Source: Streptomyces sp. NRRL F-5122 (lineage in GTDB: Bacteria > Actinomycetota > Actinomycetes > Streptomycetales > Streptomycetaceae). From it: 63,105 bases of DNA. Shown here one piece after another: positions 17,588-27,169 of this stretch. The stretch is from assembly GCF_001507435.1 (NCBI RefSeq), contig NZ_LMWH01000247.1:1-63105 (forward strand). Reading direction: 5' to 3'. The position numbers were made by a program, and so were the translations under genes. The notes beneath the pieces were generated by a model. The model was not told where the DNA came from, ran no database searches, and saw only the letters and a program-made list of their open reading frames with translations. Within the stretch, counting starts at the first letter, position 1, and each line of letters starts with the position of its first letter.

Positions 17588-17667
17588 CTCGGCAACAACG
17601 ACTTCGGCACTGTGACCCCGCGCGCCGGGCACCCGGAGGGGCCCCGATCCGCCAACTGCCGCCAGGG

Positions 17668-20121
17668 TCACCCCCGTCCGGCCGCCGACTCCACGGCCCG
17701 GCGACGCAGGGCGAACCAAGCCGGGACGACGGACGCGACCAAGGCCAGCACGGCACAGGCGGCGACTGCAGCGCCGATCACGGCCCAGGGCAGCTCGATG
17801 GGTGGCCACACCGACAGCAGACCCAGCGCGCCCCACATACCCGCCAGGTCGAGACCGGCGACCAACAGCCCGAGCAGTGCACCCACCACGACCACCACCA
17901 GCGCCTCGGCGCCCACCAGCCGCAACGCCTGCCACCTGGTCGCTCCGGCGAGGCGCAGCACGGCCAGGTCGCGCACCCGGTCCGAGGTCGCCATGACCAT
18001 GGTGTTGGCCAGGGAGATACCCGTGTAGACAAGGGCGATGCCGAGTACGAGCATCAAGCCGAGCCGGGTCGTAGGGTTGGTTTCCGGGTAAGTGGCCCGC
18101 ACCCACTCGGCTTTGGTGAGCACCTGCCCACCCGAGTCCCGCATCGCCGCTCGCAGTTCCGCAGCGACGGAGCCTACGTCGGCACCGGTGGCCAGCGTGA
18201 CGTCGACGCGGTCCACGCTCGCGCCAGGGGCGTTGCGCGGTGTGACATAAGCGCCGTTGTTGCCGGTACCGGTGGTCATCACCGCGGCGATCCGCAGCGT
18301 CTTCTTGGTGCCGTCGTCGAGCCACACCTGGACGCGCTGTCCCACGGTGTGCCGCTGCCACTCCTCGTTGACGATGATCGAGTCGTCGTCGAGGTCGTTC
18401 ACCTTTCCCGCGGCGAGCGGCAACCGGGTGGTGGCCGCGAGCAGTCCGGGCTCCGCCGCGCGGGCCTCGGACCTGACGAGCGCCACACCGTCCTCCATCA
18501 CATGGACGGCGGTGGAGGAGGTCGCCGACACCGTTGCGCCCGGCACGGCACGCAGTCTGGTCAGCGTCACCTTGTCGAAGCCCGCTCCGCTCGCCGCAGT
18601 GATGACAAAGGCGGCGGTGGTCTGCGTACGCGTCTCCGTGGCCTTCGCCTTGTTCAGCGTGGCAGTGGCACCCAGCAGTGATCCAGCAAGGGCGACCGTC
18701 ACCAGGACGGGCGCGGCGATCGCCGCGGTACGGCGCACACCGGCGGCGGCGTTCTCGCACACCAGCATGCCCCCTGCACCAGGAAGTCGGGCCGGCAGCC
18801 AGGCCACGAGCCGGACCGACGGGCGCACCACGATCGGTGCGAGAAACGCGAACGCGGTGATCAGCAGCATGGGCCTGCTCACGTACGACTTGCGGTGCAG
18901 CAACTCACTCGGGTCGCCGGAAAGCGCCATGCCCAACGTGACCGCCGCTGTCAGCAACAACGCCGTGCCGGACAGCAGACGGCCCCACGTCATCACGCCG
19001 CTGTCGACGGAGGCATCGTTCAGCGCCTCGGCGGGACTCGTCCGTCCGGCCCGCCAGGACGCGGCGACCACGCCGCACAGGGCGACGAGCAGTCCGGTCC
19101 AGAAGGCCAGGTGATACGGCCATGTGCCGTTGCCGATGGTGTACCAGCTCGGCGCGAGTCCCCCCTCGACCAACCACTCGGCCAGACGGGGCGCGCCGTA
19201 GGAGCCGAGCAGACAGCCGGAGACGGAGGCGAACACGCCCACCACGAGTGCCTCGATGAACACCATGCGGCGGATCTGCCCCGGGGTGGCCCCGGCGGTA
19301 CGCAACAGTGCGAACTCCCGCCGCCGTTGAGCGACCGTGAACGCGAAGGTGGACGCCACCACGAACACCGACACAAAGGCGGAGACACCGCCGGCCGTAC
19401 CGAACAAAGCGGTCATCGCGGTGATGGCCTCACGATCCCGGTCGAGGTCGGGGTCGGCATGACGGCGCGCATCGCCGGTCAGGACCTCGACGCCTACGCC
19501 GCGAACCGCCCTGCGCACGGCCGCCGCGTCGGCGTCGACAGCCGACTGGATGCTGATCGGCGACAGTCGGGCGGCTTGTGCGTCGGTGTAGAAGACGGCG
19601 TTCTCGAAGCCGCGGTCGGCGACGGTGCCGACGACCCGTACGGTGCCGCGGCCGGTCCGAACCCACTCGCCAGGCTTCGACCAGTCACCACTGACGACGA
19701 CCTCGTCGGCGGCCTTCGGCGCCCGTCCCGCGGTGATCTCGTACGGCGCGAAGGCCGCGATGGACCAGGGATGACCCACCAGGTTCCCGGGGCCGTCCGC
19801 GGCGCTCACGGAGAACGTCCGGTCCTGGACGACGGTGCCTAGTTCCTTGAGCTTCAGCACGGTTTCGGTGGGCACCGCTCGCGGGTGTGCGAGCCTCTGG
19901 GTGCGCTCGCCCATCGGGGTGGACACCCGCAAGGTGTCCGTCCCCTTGACGACGACCGGTGCGGCCGCGAACCGCTCGGGCTTTCGGCCGGGCGCGTCGG
20001 ACGACGAGTCGAGCGCCAGGCCCATGACGGTGAGCAGCGCGACACCGAGCGACAGCGCGACGAAGGCTCCGCCGAAGGTGACGCAGCGGGTGTGCAAGGT
20101 GCGCAGGACGACGCTCAGCAC
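17668..20121 (-). CDS. ABC transporter permease, FtsX/MacB type
   Basis: An 817-residue membrane protein with a signal-anchor-like first helix (VTFGGAFVALSLGVALLTVM), a large extracytoplasmic domain (about 60-240), a block of FtsX helices (VSAFVSVFVVASTFAFTVAQ, then REFALLRTAGATPGQIRRMV), a second soluble domain and a second FtsX block near the C-terminus (LAVLRLAGATRWQALRLVGA). Duplicated FtsX permeases with one ATPase export lipids, peptides or antibiotics, or do envelope work. The GTG start overlaps the ATPase stop (GTGCTGA), indicating translational coupling. Confidence 0.88.
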   Translation of the reverse strand: MLSVVLRTLHTRCVTFGGAFVALSLGVALLTVMGLALDSSSDAPGRKPERFAAAPVVVKGTDTLRVSTPMGERTQRLAHPRAVPTETVLKLKELGTVVQDRTFSVSAADGPGNLVGHPWSIAAFAPYEITAGRAPKAADEVVVSGDWSKPGEWVRTGRGTVRVVGTVADRGFENAVFYTDAQAARLSPISIQSAVDADAAAVRRAVRGVGVEVLTGDARRHADPDLDRDREAITAMTALFGTAGGVSAFVSVFVVASTFAFTVAQRRREFALLRTAGATPGQIRRMVFIEALVVGVFASVSGCLLGSYGAPRLAEWLVEGGLAPSWYTIGNGTWPYHLAFWTGLLVALCGVVAASWRAGRTSPAEALNDASVDSGVMTWGRLLSGTALLLTAAVTLGMALSGDPSELLHRKSYVSRPMLLITAFAFLAPIVVRPSVRLVAWLPARLPGAGGMLVCENAAAGVRRTAAIAAPVLVTVALAGSLLGATATLNKAKATETRTQTTAAFVITAASGAGFDKVTLTRLRAVPGATVSATSSTAVHVMEDGVALVRSEARAAEPGLLAATTRLPLAAGKVNDLDDDSIIVNEEWQRHTVGQRVQVWLDDGTKKTLRIAAVMTTGTGNNGAYVTPRNAPGASVDRVDVTLATGADVGSVAAELRAAMRDSGGQVLTKAEWVRATYPETNPTTRLGLMLVLGIALVYTGISLANTMVMATSDRVRDLAVLRLAGATRWQALRLVGAEALVVVVVGALLGLLVAGLDLAGMWGALGLLSVWPPIELPWAVIGAAVAACAVLALVASVVPAWFALRRRAVESAAGRG

Positions 20122-20852
20122 GGCACGGCCTCCAGCTTGGTCATGCGTGCGGCGATGTTGTCGGCACTCGCCCCGACCAGTTCGCCGTTGACCCGCCCGT
20201 CGACGAGGAAGACCACGCGGTCGGCATGGGAGGCGGCCACCGGATCGTGGGTGACCATGACGATCGTCTGGCCGTCGCGGTCGACCATGGCGCGCAGCAG
20301 GCCCAGCACCTCGCGACTGGTAGAGGAGTCCAGGGCACCGGTCGGCTCGTCAGCGAAGAGCACCGCGGGGCGGGTGATCAGGGCCCGGGCAAGGGCGACG
20401 CGCTGCTGCTGGCCGCCGGACATCTCATGGGGCCGGTGTCGCGCCCGGTGGCCGAGGCCGACCTGCCGCAGCGCCTCACGGACCCCCGCCCTGGAGGGTC
20501 GGCGGCCGGCGAGCCTCAGGGGCAGGGCCACGTTCTGCTCGGCCGTCAGGGACGGCAGCAGATTGAACGTCTGGAACACGAAGCCGATGTGCTCCCGGCG
20601 CAGCAGGGTCAGCCGGGTCTCGCTCAGTTTCGTCAGTTCGACCCCTCCCAGGGTGACCGAGCCGGAGGTGGGCCGGTCGAGGCCCGCGGCGCACTGCAAC
20701 AGGGACGACTTGCCCGATCCGGAAGGCCCCATGACGGCGGTGAACGAACCTACGGGGAAGCAGAGCGAGACTTGGTCGAGCGCCGTCACTTCGCTGTCGC
20801 CCGACCCGTACCGCCGGCTGACGGAACACAACCGGATTGCATGATCGACCAC
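20115..20852 (-). CDS. ABC transporter ATP-binding protein (MacB/LolD type)
   Basis: A 245-residue ATPase with Walker A GPSGSGKSS, Q-loop FVFQTFNLLP, signature SGGQQQR, Walker B VLFADEPTGALD and the H-loop VTHD, all intact. The insertion and length are those of the LolD/MacB subfamily that pairs with FtsX permeases. The GTG at 20852 follows GAGGTGG at good spacing; an in-frame extension upstream has no ribosome binding site. First gene of the two-gene transporter operon, divergent from the two-component system. Confidence 0.9.
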   Translation of the reverse strand: MVDHAIRLCSVSRRYGSGDSEVTALDQVSLCFPVGSFTAVMGPSGSGKSSLLQCAAGLDRPTSGSVTLGGVELTKLSETRLTLLRREHIGFVFQTFNLLPSLTAEQNVALPLRLAGRRPSRAGVREALRQVGLGHRARHRPHEMSGGQQQRVALARALITRPAVLFADEPTGALDSSTSREVLGLLRAMVDRDGQTIVMVTHDPVAASHADRVVFLVDGRVNGELVGASADNIAARMTKLEAVPC

Positions 20853-21129
20853 TTGTCCACCTCGTTGAGTGTCGGTCCTCCCGCGCGGCAGGCGGGTGGA
20901 GTCTTCGGGCGACGGCGCCGGAAGGCCACTGCCGGGACAGCCGGTCGGGCGCGCGAAACTGTCTGTCTGCGACGGCGGTCGGGCGTTCCGGCCCGACGAC
21001 TCGTCCGGTTCCGGCAGAGGAAGTGCGGCGAACCCAGCCCGCATGCGATCGCCGTCTCCCTTGTCATTTCGGTGCCTCAACAAAACAGCGCGGGGGCACC
21101 TCGGCGCACTGCGGCAGAGTCGAGACCTG

Positions 21130-21149
21130 GGGTAGGGCCGGCCCTACCC
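21130..21149. promoter_or_regulatory. Perfect 20-bp palindrome between the ABC operon and the two-component system
   Basis: GGGTAGGGCC followed by its reverse complement. It sits 59 bases before the kinase ATG and about 280 from the ATPase start, where an activator would bind. The LuxR-type response regulator encoded next door is the likely ligand. Confidence 0.65.
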
Positions 21150-21207
21150 ACGATCCGCCGGCTGGACCGATGGTGTGGGCCCCGCCGGGCCTTCTACGGT
21201 CAGTGTC

Positions 21208-22506
21208 ATGCACCCTCGGAATGTGTGGCAGGCCATGTCCCGGCCCGGCTACCTGGTGTCGCCCTGGCCGTGGCGCTCCGTCGCATACCTGCTCACCGGC
21301 ATGGTCACCGGCATCGTCGTGCTGGCGGGGCTGGTGACCTCGGCGGCGGTCGGCGGCGTACTCGCCATCGTGCTCGTGGGACTGCCGCTCCTCGTCCTCA
21401 CCGCGCTCGCCGGCATTCCGGTGGCCTGGGTGGAACGGCACAGGCTACGCCTCGTCGACCTGGCCCCGGCTCCCGACCGGCACACCAGGCCCCCCACCGA
21501 AGGGCTCTGGTCCTGGCTGACGACGCGGCTGCGCGAGCGGACGACCTGGCAGGAGCTCGGCTACACGCTGCTCTTCGCCTGCGTGCTGTGGCCGGTCGAC
21601 GCCGTCGCGGTCACCGTCGCACTGCTCTTCCCTCTGTCCATGCTCGCGGCTCCTCTGCTCATGGCCACGGTCGGCGACGGCCGCCAGACGAAGGTGCTCA
21701 AGCAGTGGACCATCAACACCTGGCCGACCGCGTTCGGTGTCGCACTGCTCGGGCTCGTCCTCTTGGCCCCCTGCGCTTACGCCCTCGGGGTCGCGGCCGG
21801 CGCACGGGCCGAACTGACCCGGCTGTTCCTCGCCCAGCGCGACGGCGGCCTCGACGCCAAGGTGGTCGAACTCACCCGCTCCCGTGTGCGATTGGTGGAC
21901 GCCTTCGAGAGGGAACGGCGCCGCATCGAACGCGACCTGCACGACGGCGCCCAACAGCGCCTCGTCGCCCTGACAATGACTCTCGGTCTCGCACGGCTGG
22001 ACGCACCGCCAGGCCCACTCGCCGACCAACTCGCCAAGGCACACGACCAGGCGGGCCAGGCACTCGCGGAGCTGCGCGAACTCGTGCACGGCATCCACCC
22101 CAAGGTGCTCGCCGACTACGGTTTGGAAGCCGCCGTCGCCGATGCCGCGGACCGATCCCCGGTACCCGTGGACGTCGCCCTGGAACTGTCGGAGCGCCTG
22201 CCCCAGTCCGTCGAATCAGCCGCGTATTTCGTGGTCTGTGAAGCACTCGCCAACATCGCCAAGCACAGCGGGGCGAGCCGCGCCGAGGTGAGCGGCGGCC
22301 ATCGCGACGGACGACTGCACCTGCACATACACGACGACGGCGGGGGCGGCGCCGATGCCTCGGTCGGCACCGGGCTCACCGGTCTCGCGGACCGGGTCTC
22401 GGTCCTCGATGGCAGACTTACCCTGTCCAGTCCCCCTGGCGGACCGACCCAGTTGAGTGTGGAGTTCCCTTGCGATCCCTGCCCGCCGACCGATCGCTCC
22501 GCGTAG
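21208..22506 (+). CDS. Sensor histidine kinase, DesK/NarL-partner type
   Basis: A 432-residue kinase. The N-terminus is an actinobacterial membrane sensor domain with two helical pairs (AYLLTGMVTGIVVLAGLV near 30; ALLGLVLLAPCAYALGV near 180) and no large extracellular loop. The HisKA_3 phospho-acceptor is His245 in ERDLHDGAQQRL; the ATPase part has EALANIAKHSGAS and GTGLTGLADRV. TACGGT lies seven bases before the ATG, so the message may be leaderless. It overlaps the regulator gene by 37 bases. Sensors without an extracellular loop usually respond to envelope stress or antibiotics. Confidence 0.88.
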   Translation: MHPRNVWQAMSRPGYLVSPWPWRSVAYLLTGMVTGIVVLAGLVTSAAVGGVLAIVLVGLPLLVLTALAGIPVAWVERHRLRLVDLAPAPDRHTRPPTEGLWSWLTTRLRERTTWQELGYTLLFACVLWPVDAVAVTVALLFPLSMLAAPLLMATVGDGRQTKVLKQWTINTWPTAFGVALLGLVLLAPCAYALGVAAGARAELTRLFLAQRDGGLDAKVVELTRSRVRLVDAFERERRRIERDLHDGAQQRLVALTMTLGLARLDAPPGPLADQLAKAHDQAGQALAELRELVHGIHPKVLADYGLEAAVADAADRSPVPVDVALELSERLPQSVESAAYFVVCEALANIAKHSGASRAEVSGGHRDGRLHLHIHDDGGGGADASVGTGLTGLADRVSVLDGRLTLSSPPGGPTQLSVEFPCDPCPPTDRSA

Positions 22507-23138
22507 TGCTGGCCGAGGACAGTGTCCTGCTGCGAGAGGGACTCATAGGCCTGCTCCACCGTTGCGGTCACGAGGTCGTCGCGGCCGTCGGAGACGCCGA
22601 GGCACTGTTCGCCGCTGTCGAGGAACACTCACCCGACATCATCGTGACAGACGTCCGCATGCCCCCGGGATTCCAGGACGAAGGGCTGCACGCAGCAGTA
22701 CGTCTGCGGGAGCGGGCACCCACCCTGCCCGTCCTGGTCCTCAGCCAGTACGTGCAACGGACATACGCCTCCGAACTGCTCGACTCCGGAGACGGATCGG
22801 GTGTCGGCTATCTGCTCAAGGACCGGGTCGGGCAGGTCGAAGAGTTCGTGGACGCCCTGTGCGAGGTCGCCGGCGGCGGCACGGTCGTCGACCCGGAAGT
22901 CGTACGCCAGCTGCTGCGCCGTCGTCGCGACCCGCTGGAGCGGCTCACACCGCGTGAGCGCGAGGTTCTCGCCCTGATCGCGGAGGGCAGGTCGAACGGC
23001 GCGATCGCGCACGAACTCGTGGTGTCCGAGGCGGCAGTGGGCAAGCACATCAGCGGCATCTTCGCCAAGTTGGACCTGCCGCCCGCGGACGCGACGCACC
23101 GCAGGGTCCTGGCCGTCCTGGCCTATCTGAGGGCGTGA
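22470..23138 (+). CDS. Response regulator, NarL/LuxR family
   Basis: A 222-residue regulator: receiver domain with acidic pocket LAEDS, phospho-acceptor Asp61 in IIVTDVRMPP and the conserved Lys in YLLKDR, then a LuxR-type DNA-binding domain LTPREREVLALIAEGRSNGA with VSEAAVGKHISGIFAKL. The TTG at 22470 is chosen because GGAG lies five bases before it, inside the kinase gene. It forms a two-component system with the overlapping kinase and probably controls the divergent ABC transporter through the palindrome at 21130. Confidence 0.88.
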   Translation: MRSLPADRSLRVVLAEDSVLLREGLIGLLHRCGHEVVAAVGDAEALFAAVEEHSPDIIVTDVRMPPGFQDEGLHAAVRLRERAPTLPVLVLSQYVQRTYASELLDSGDGSGVGYLLKDRVGQVEEFVDALCEVAGGGTVVDPEVVRQLLRRRRDPLERLTPREREVLALIAEGRSNGAIAHELVVSEAAVGKHISGIFAKLDLPPADATHRRVLAVLAYLRA

Positions 23139-23274
23139 GCCGGCACGATCCTCCTTCCGTGTCGGCAACCTTCCGCCGGATCCGTACGTCTGTGACCGTC
23201 ATCGAACCGACGGCATGAGTCACCACGATGTGGCTCCGCAGGACATCGGCGTCGCATCCGGCCGAAGCGGCGTC

Positions 23275-24180
23275 TCACCCCAGGTAGAAGTCCCTGCGGT
23301 CGGCCACAAAATCCTCGACCGTCCGGGCGGGTACACCGGTCACGCGCTCCACGTCGTCCGACGCGCGGTCGTAGCGGTTCCGTTGATGCAGGCTTGCCAT
23401 GACCGCGATGTGGTCCTCGATGTGCTGCGGCAGACGCACCTTCGCCAGCACCTCGGCCCGCCACCAGTCCAGCGGCACGTCCGTATAGGTCACCGGCCGC
23501 CCGAGCGCCCGCGTGAACTCCTCGGCCATCTCGGTCATGTCGAGGGTACGGGGCCCGGTGAGCTCGTAGACGTTGCCTATGTGCGAAGCCGGCTCACGGA
23601 GCACGGTGGCGACCACGCGGGCGACGTCGTCCACCGCGACGGGCGATGTGCGCCCGGTGCCGAACGGCAGCGCTATCGTGCCGCTCGCCCGGATCGATCG
23701 CGCCGCCAGCGTGGTGAACAGCGGATTGTCCAGAAAGGACGTCGGCCGGATGTGGACCACCGGCAGATCCGACCAGTTCAGCACCTGCTCGGCCAGCCAG
23801 TGCAGTCGCTGCTGATGTGACTCCGCGGTGCTGGTGGCGGTCATCTGCGAGACCGTCATCTGTGACATGCCGACCAGAGCGTCCAGTTGCCCGTGCTCTC
23901 GGGCCACTGTGGCCACCACGGTCGCCGCGAGGAGGTGGTCGCGCGACACGGGCATCGCGAAGTACATCCGCCCCACGCCCTCCAGTGCGGCCGCCACGCT
24001 CTCGGGCCGGGTCAGATCGCCGAGGACCACCTCCGCGCCCAGCGCGCGCAACCCGGCCGCACGTTCGTCGTCGCGGCGGACCATCGCCCTTACCGGCACG
24101 CCCTGGGCCCAGAGCAGTTCGAGAACGGTACGGCCCACGCCGCCTGCGCCGGCGATCAGGACACGGTTGCTGGCAACCAT
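23275..24180 (-). CDS. NmrA-like NAD(P)-binding oxidoreductase
   Basis: A 301-residue atypical SDR. The N-terminal VLIAGAGGVGRTVLELL binds the dinucleotide, RAMVRRDDERAAGLRALGAE selects NADP, and GDLTRPESVAAALEGV, HIRPTSFLDNP and YELTGPRTLDMTEMAEEF are typical of the NmrA/QorB group. Family members are quinone reductases or redox-sensing repressors. AAGGAG stands eight bases before the ATG. A GAGCATATGCTC operator about 180 bases upstream matches one in front of the nearby MarR gene, so MarR control is likely. Confidence 0.85.
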   Translation of the reverse strand: MVASNRVLIAGAGGVGRTVLELLWAQGVPVRAMVRRDDERAAGLRALGAEVVLGDLTRPESVAAALEGVGRMYFAMPVSRDHLLAATVVATVAREHGQLDALVGMSQMTVSQMTATSTAESHQQRLHWLAEQVLNWSDLPVVHIRPTSFLDNPLFTTLAARSIRASGTIALPFGTGRTSPVAVDDVARVVATVLREPASHIGNVYELTGPRTLDMTEMAEEFTRALGRPVTYTDVPLDWWRAEVLAKVRLPQHIEDHIAVMASLHQRNRYDRASDDVERVTGVPARTVEDFVADRRDFYLG

Positions 24181-24691
24181 CGGTAAGTCTCCTTCGAGAT
24201 TCTTGAGTAGCCGGGTGAGCAGTCATGTGTGTGCGTAGAAAGGCCCCGGACAGACGGCCATCAGGCGCGAGACACGGACCGTGACGCCGCTCCGATTCCC
24301 GGCGCGCCCACCGCGGTCAGCAGACGCACATGCCCACGGACCTGCACGCATCAGCATTAGGAGCATATGCTCGTATCGATGTGAACACAAGGCGCAGAAG
24401 GACTCCCCCGACCACACCGGGAGCGCTCGCACAGAACCGGCCCAGCAACTGATCCCGCAGCCACCGCGACGGCACGTCAAGGACCTGAGGCCACAGCCCT
24501 GCCGCAACCATCGACCGGACCGGCAGGCCGGTCACCCGACCGGTGCGGACGCGCTCGTGACCTGCTACTTCGCGACTCTGGACATCACGATGGGAGTGGG
24601 CGACCAAGGGTGGACACAGAGGGCCGGTTCGTCCCGCTCGACGTCAGTGCTCGCGCCCCGACCCACGCACCTGCCCGCAAGAGGACCGCTC
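24181..24691. other. Gene-free stretch between the NmrA-like and MarR genes
   Basis: No frame shows convincing codon bias. It holds the promoter region of the NmrA-like gene and the MarR-type operator at 24358. Confidence 0.5.
24358..24372. promoter_or_regulatory. MarR-type operator, copy 1
   Basis: TAG followed by GAGCATATGCTC, a perfect 12-bp palindrome at 24361-24372. It matches copy 2 at 25174 in 14 of 15 bases. Lies upstream of the NmrA-like gene on the minus strand. Confidence 0.65.
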
Positions 24692-25144
24692 TCACTCCGC
24701 CCAGGGCTGGAAGCCGGTATGGAGGACGGCTTCGAGCGACGCGCGCAGGCGGGCCGCGTCGTCGACCCCGAAACTCCCCTCGAACCGGGCCTGCACGCCC
24801 TCCCACAAGGGCAGTGCGGCCTTCATCCGGGCTACACCCTCAGGCGTGATCGTGACGATCCGGGCACGACGGTCCGCCGCCGACGTCTCGACGGTGACCA
24901 GGCCTTCCCGTGCAAGCGGCTTGAGGTTGGAGGCCATCGTCGTGCGGTCCATGGCGATCACGTCGGCGAGGGCCGTGATGGTCATCTCCCCCTGGGCACT
25001 GAGCCTCTGGAGGATGCTGAACTGCGTCCCCCGAAGACCGGCGGGCGCCAGAGCCTTGTCGTACGTCGCACCGAGGTACCGGGCCGCCTTGCGCAGCGCC
25101 AGGTTGTTGCACAGATCGTCACGGCTCGCGGGCGTAGCGGTCAT
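24692..25144 (-). CDS. MarR-family transcriptional regulator
   Basis: A 150-residue winged-helix repressor: LRGTQFSILQRLSAQGEMTI, ALADVIAMDRTTMASNLKPL (recognition helix), then the wing VTVETSAADRRARIVTITPE and a C-terminal dimer helix. GGAGGAG lies directly before the ATG at 25144. Same strand as the NmrA-like gene; both have the GAGCAT-TGCTC operator in front, so it probably represses both itself and that oxidoreductase in response to an electrophile or phenolic ligand. Confidence 0.88.
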   Translation of the reverse strand: MTATPASRDDLCNNLALRKAARYLGATYDKALAPAGLRGTQFSILQRLSAQGEMTITALADVIAMDRTTMASNLKPLAREGLVTVETSAADRRARIVTITPEGVARMKAALPLWEGVQARFEGSFGVDDAARLRASLEAVLHTGFQPWAE

Positions 25145-25173
25145 GGTCTCCTCCAGGGCTTCGCCCTCAATGA

Positions 25174-25188
25174 TAGGAGCATCTGCTC
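25174..25188. promoter_or_regulatory. MarR-type operator, copy 2
   Basis: TAG followed by GAGCATCTGCTC, 30 bases upstream of the MarR start; one base from the palindrome of copy 1. Position fits autorepression. Confidence 0.65.
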
Positions 25189-25226
25189 ACAAACCGAAAA
25201 GGGTGCCGTGACGCCGAGGAGAGGGG

Positions 25227-25261
25227 TGGACCAGGGAGTTTGACTGAGGGTCCCTGATCCA
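25227..25261. repeat. Inverted repeat/hairpin between MarR and nitrile hydratase genes
   Basis: TGGACCAGGGA and TCCCTGATCCA pair in 10 of 11 positions around a 13-base loop. Could be a terminator or a protein site; the gene it would terminate on the plus strand is not present. Confidence 0.4.
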
Positions 25262-25446
25262 CTTCTTTCCGTGACCAATGGGTTCGCGATCACGGCTTCG
25301 CCGCAGACGCGTCCGGCCGGCTACCCCGAGAGAGTGACGTCGGGGCCGAATGATCCACAGGCGGCCTGTGCCGTGGAGGCGTCGTCACGAACCGCATACG
25401 ATTCGAGGACCTTAAGCCTTTACATCCCTATATCGGAGAGCCTGCC

Positions 25447-26115
25447 ATGGATGGTATCGCCGACATGGGCGGCACCCGGGGATGGGGCCCGGTGCGCCCG
25501 CCGAGACGCGACGAACCCGTCTTCGAGGAGCCCTGGCAAGGCCGGGCGTTCGCACTGGCGATTCTCTCCAGCCGCATCGCGTGCGGCGGCATCAACCCGG
25601 ACGCCTTCCGGCACGCGCAGGAACGCCTGGGCCGAGCCGCCTACCTGGACGACGGCTACTACGGGCGATGGCTCAACGCCGCCGAACTGATGCTCACCGA
25701 CAGCGCCGTCCTGGCGCCCGGCGCGATCGAAGCCCGCGCCCGCAACCTGCGTGACGAAGGCGTCGAGGAACCGCCGACCCCGGAACCCGCCAGGCCCGAC
25801 TACGCGCCGACCGCCGAGGGCTCGCTGCGCACCGTGGACACCACCCCGGCCTTCACCGTGGGCGGGCGTGTACGCGCCAAGCACATGTCCGTGCCCGGAC
25901 ACACCCGGCTGCCTGGCTACGTGCGGGGGCACACCGGTGTTGTCGAGGTCATCCAGCCGGCCGCAGTGCTGCCGGACACCAACGCCCACTTCCAGGGGGA
26001 GAATCCGCAGCACGTCTACTCGGTGCGGTTCGACTCGCACGAACTGTGGGGCACCGACGCCGAGCCCTTCACGCTCATCTTGGAGATGTACGAGACCTAC
26101 CTGGAGACGCCCTGA
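25447..26115 (+). CDS. nthB: Nitrile hydratase beta subunit
   Basis: A 222-residue protein starting [16 protein letters not shown], the near-invariant N-terminus of nitrile hydratase beta subunits, with the helical middle ([16 protein letters not shown]) and the C-terminal barrel [31 protein letters not shown]. It forms the alpha-beta heterodimer that hydrates nitriles to amides in the cytoplasm. CGGAG precedes the ATG. The stop overlaps the alpha start (ATGA). Beta-before-alpha order is typical of cobalt-type enzymes. Confidence 0.93.
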   Translation: MDGIADMGGTRGWGPVRPPRRDEPVFEEPWQGRAFALAILSSRIACGGINPDAFRHAQERLGRAAYLDDGYYGRWLNAAELMLTDSAVLAPGAIEARARNLRDEGVEEPPTPEPARPDYAPTAEGSLRTVDTTPAFTVGGRVRAKHMSVPGHTRLPGYVRGHTGVVEVIQPAAVLPDTNAHFQGENPQHVYSVRFDSHELWGTDAEPFTLILEMYETYLETP

Positions 26116-26711
26116 TGACCACCACCGGATCGGGCGAGCACCTTCCCCCGGCCCTGCGCACCGAAGCGCTCGAGCAACTGCTCACCGAGCGCGGCTTGAT
26201 CGACCCCAAGGTGATGAACGGGATCATCACCGAGTACGAGACCAACGTGGGCCCTCTCAACGGTGCCAGGGTCGTCGCCAAGGCGTGGACCGACCCGGAT
26301 TACCGGCGACGGTTGCTCGAGGACGGTACCGCCGCCATCAAGGAGTTGGGCTTCTCCGGACCGCAGGGCGAGCACATCGTCGTCGTGGAGAACACCCCCA
26401 GCCAGCACCATGTGGTGGTGTGCACACTGTGTTCGTGTTACCCATGGCCGGTGCTCGGCCTGCCACCCAGCTGGTACAAGGATCCTGCCTACCGTTCGCG
26501 CGTCGTCAGGGAACCGCGCGCGGTGCTGTCCGAGATGGGGCTCGAACTCGCCGACGACGTACGCATCACCGTCCACGACTCCACCAGTGAGGTGCGCTGG
26601 CTGGTGCTGCCCGAACGTCCCGCCGGCACCGAGCACCTGACCGAGGAGGAGCTCGTGCCGCTGGTCTCCCGTGACGCGATGGTCGGCGTGGCGAAGGTCG
26701 AGGCGCCATGA
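26115..26711 (+). CDS. nthA: Nitrile hydratase alpha subunit, cobalt type
   Basis: A 198-residue catalytic subunit. The metal-binding claw is C103-T-L-C106-S107-C108 in [15 protein letters not shown]; Thr in the second position marks the cobalt type (iron enzymes have Ser). The two later cysteines are normally oxidised to sulfinic and sulfenic acid. [20 protein letters not shown] and [15 protein letters not shown] are standard family motifs. Start ATG overlaps the beta stop, and its own stop overlaps the accessory gene, so the three are translationally coupled. No amidase is present in the window. Confidence 0.93.
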   Translation: MTTTGSGEHLPPALRTEALEQLLTERGLIDPKVMNGIITEYETNVGPLNGARVVAKAWTDPDYRRRLLEDGTAAIKELGFSGPQGEHIVVVENTPSQHHVVVCTLCSCYPWPVLGLPPSWYKDPAYRSRVVREPRAVLSEMGLELADDVRITVHDSTSEVRWLVLPERPAGTEHLTEEELVPLVSRDAMVGVAKVEAP

Positions 26712-27064
26712 GCGCGCCCCTGGACATCGAGGGCCCGACCGCACCGCCCCGCACCAATGGCGAGTTGCTGTTCTCGGAGCCGTGGGAGAGCCGCGCCTTC
26801 GGCATGGTCGTCAGCCTGTACGAGGCAGGCAGATTCACCTGGCCGGAGTTCCGGACCGCGCTGGTCACCAGGATCCGGGCCTGGGAGACCGAGCCGGCTC
26901 GCGACGAGCCCTGGCACTACTACCGCCTCTGGCTTGCCGCCCTGGAAGACCTGCTCGTGGGCCAGGGCGCGGTCTCCACGGACGAGGTCACCGCACGTAC
27001 ACGGGACCTGGCGCAACGGCCACCCGGCCATGACCACCGGGACGGTCACGACCACATGCACTGA
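26708..27064 (+). CDS. Nitrile hydratase accessory (metallochaperone-like) protein
   Basis: A 118-residue protein related to the N-terminal half of the beta subunit ([20 protein letters not shown], then [14 protein letters not shown]), as in the P14K/NhlE activator family that brings cobalt to the alpha subunit. It ends in a His/Asp tail, [12 protein letters not shown], which could bind cobalt. Overlaps the alpha gene by four bases. No cobalt permease gene follows. Confidence 0.85.
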   Translation: MSAPLDIEGPTAPPRTNGELLFSEPWESRAFGMVVSLYEAGRFTWPEFRTALVTRIRAWETEPARDEPWHYYRLWLAALEDLLVGQGAVSTDEVTARTRDLAQRPPGHDHRDGHDHMH

Positions 27065-27169
27065 CCCGAACACCCGCCCGCCGGGAGGGAACCGAGCCGT
27101 TCCAGGCTCTCCCTGCCCGTAACGAACCACGGCGGTCAGCACCCTTGGAAGTCGACGGCGGGTCTGGGC

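Noticed and set aside
24317..24607. 96-residue minus-strand frame before the NmrA-like gene
   Set aside because: It spans the MarR operator, has poor codon bias and no ribosome binding site.
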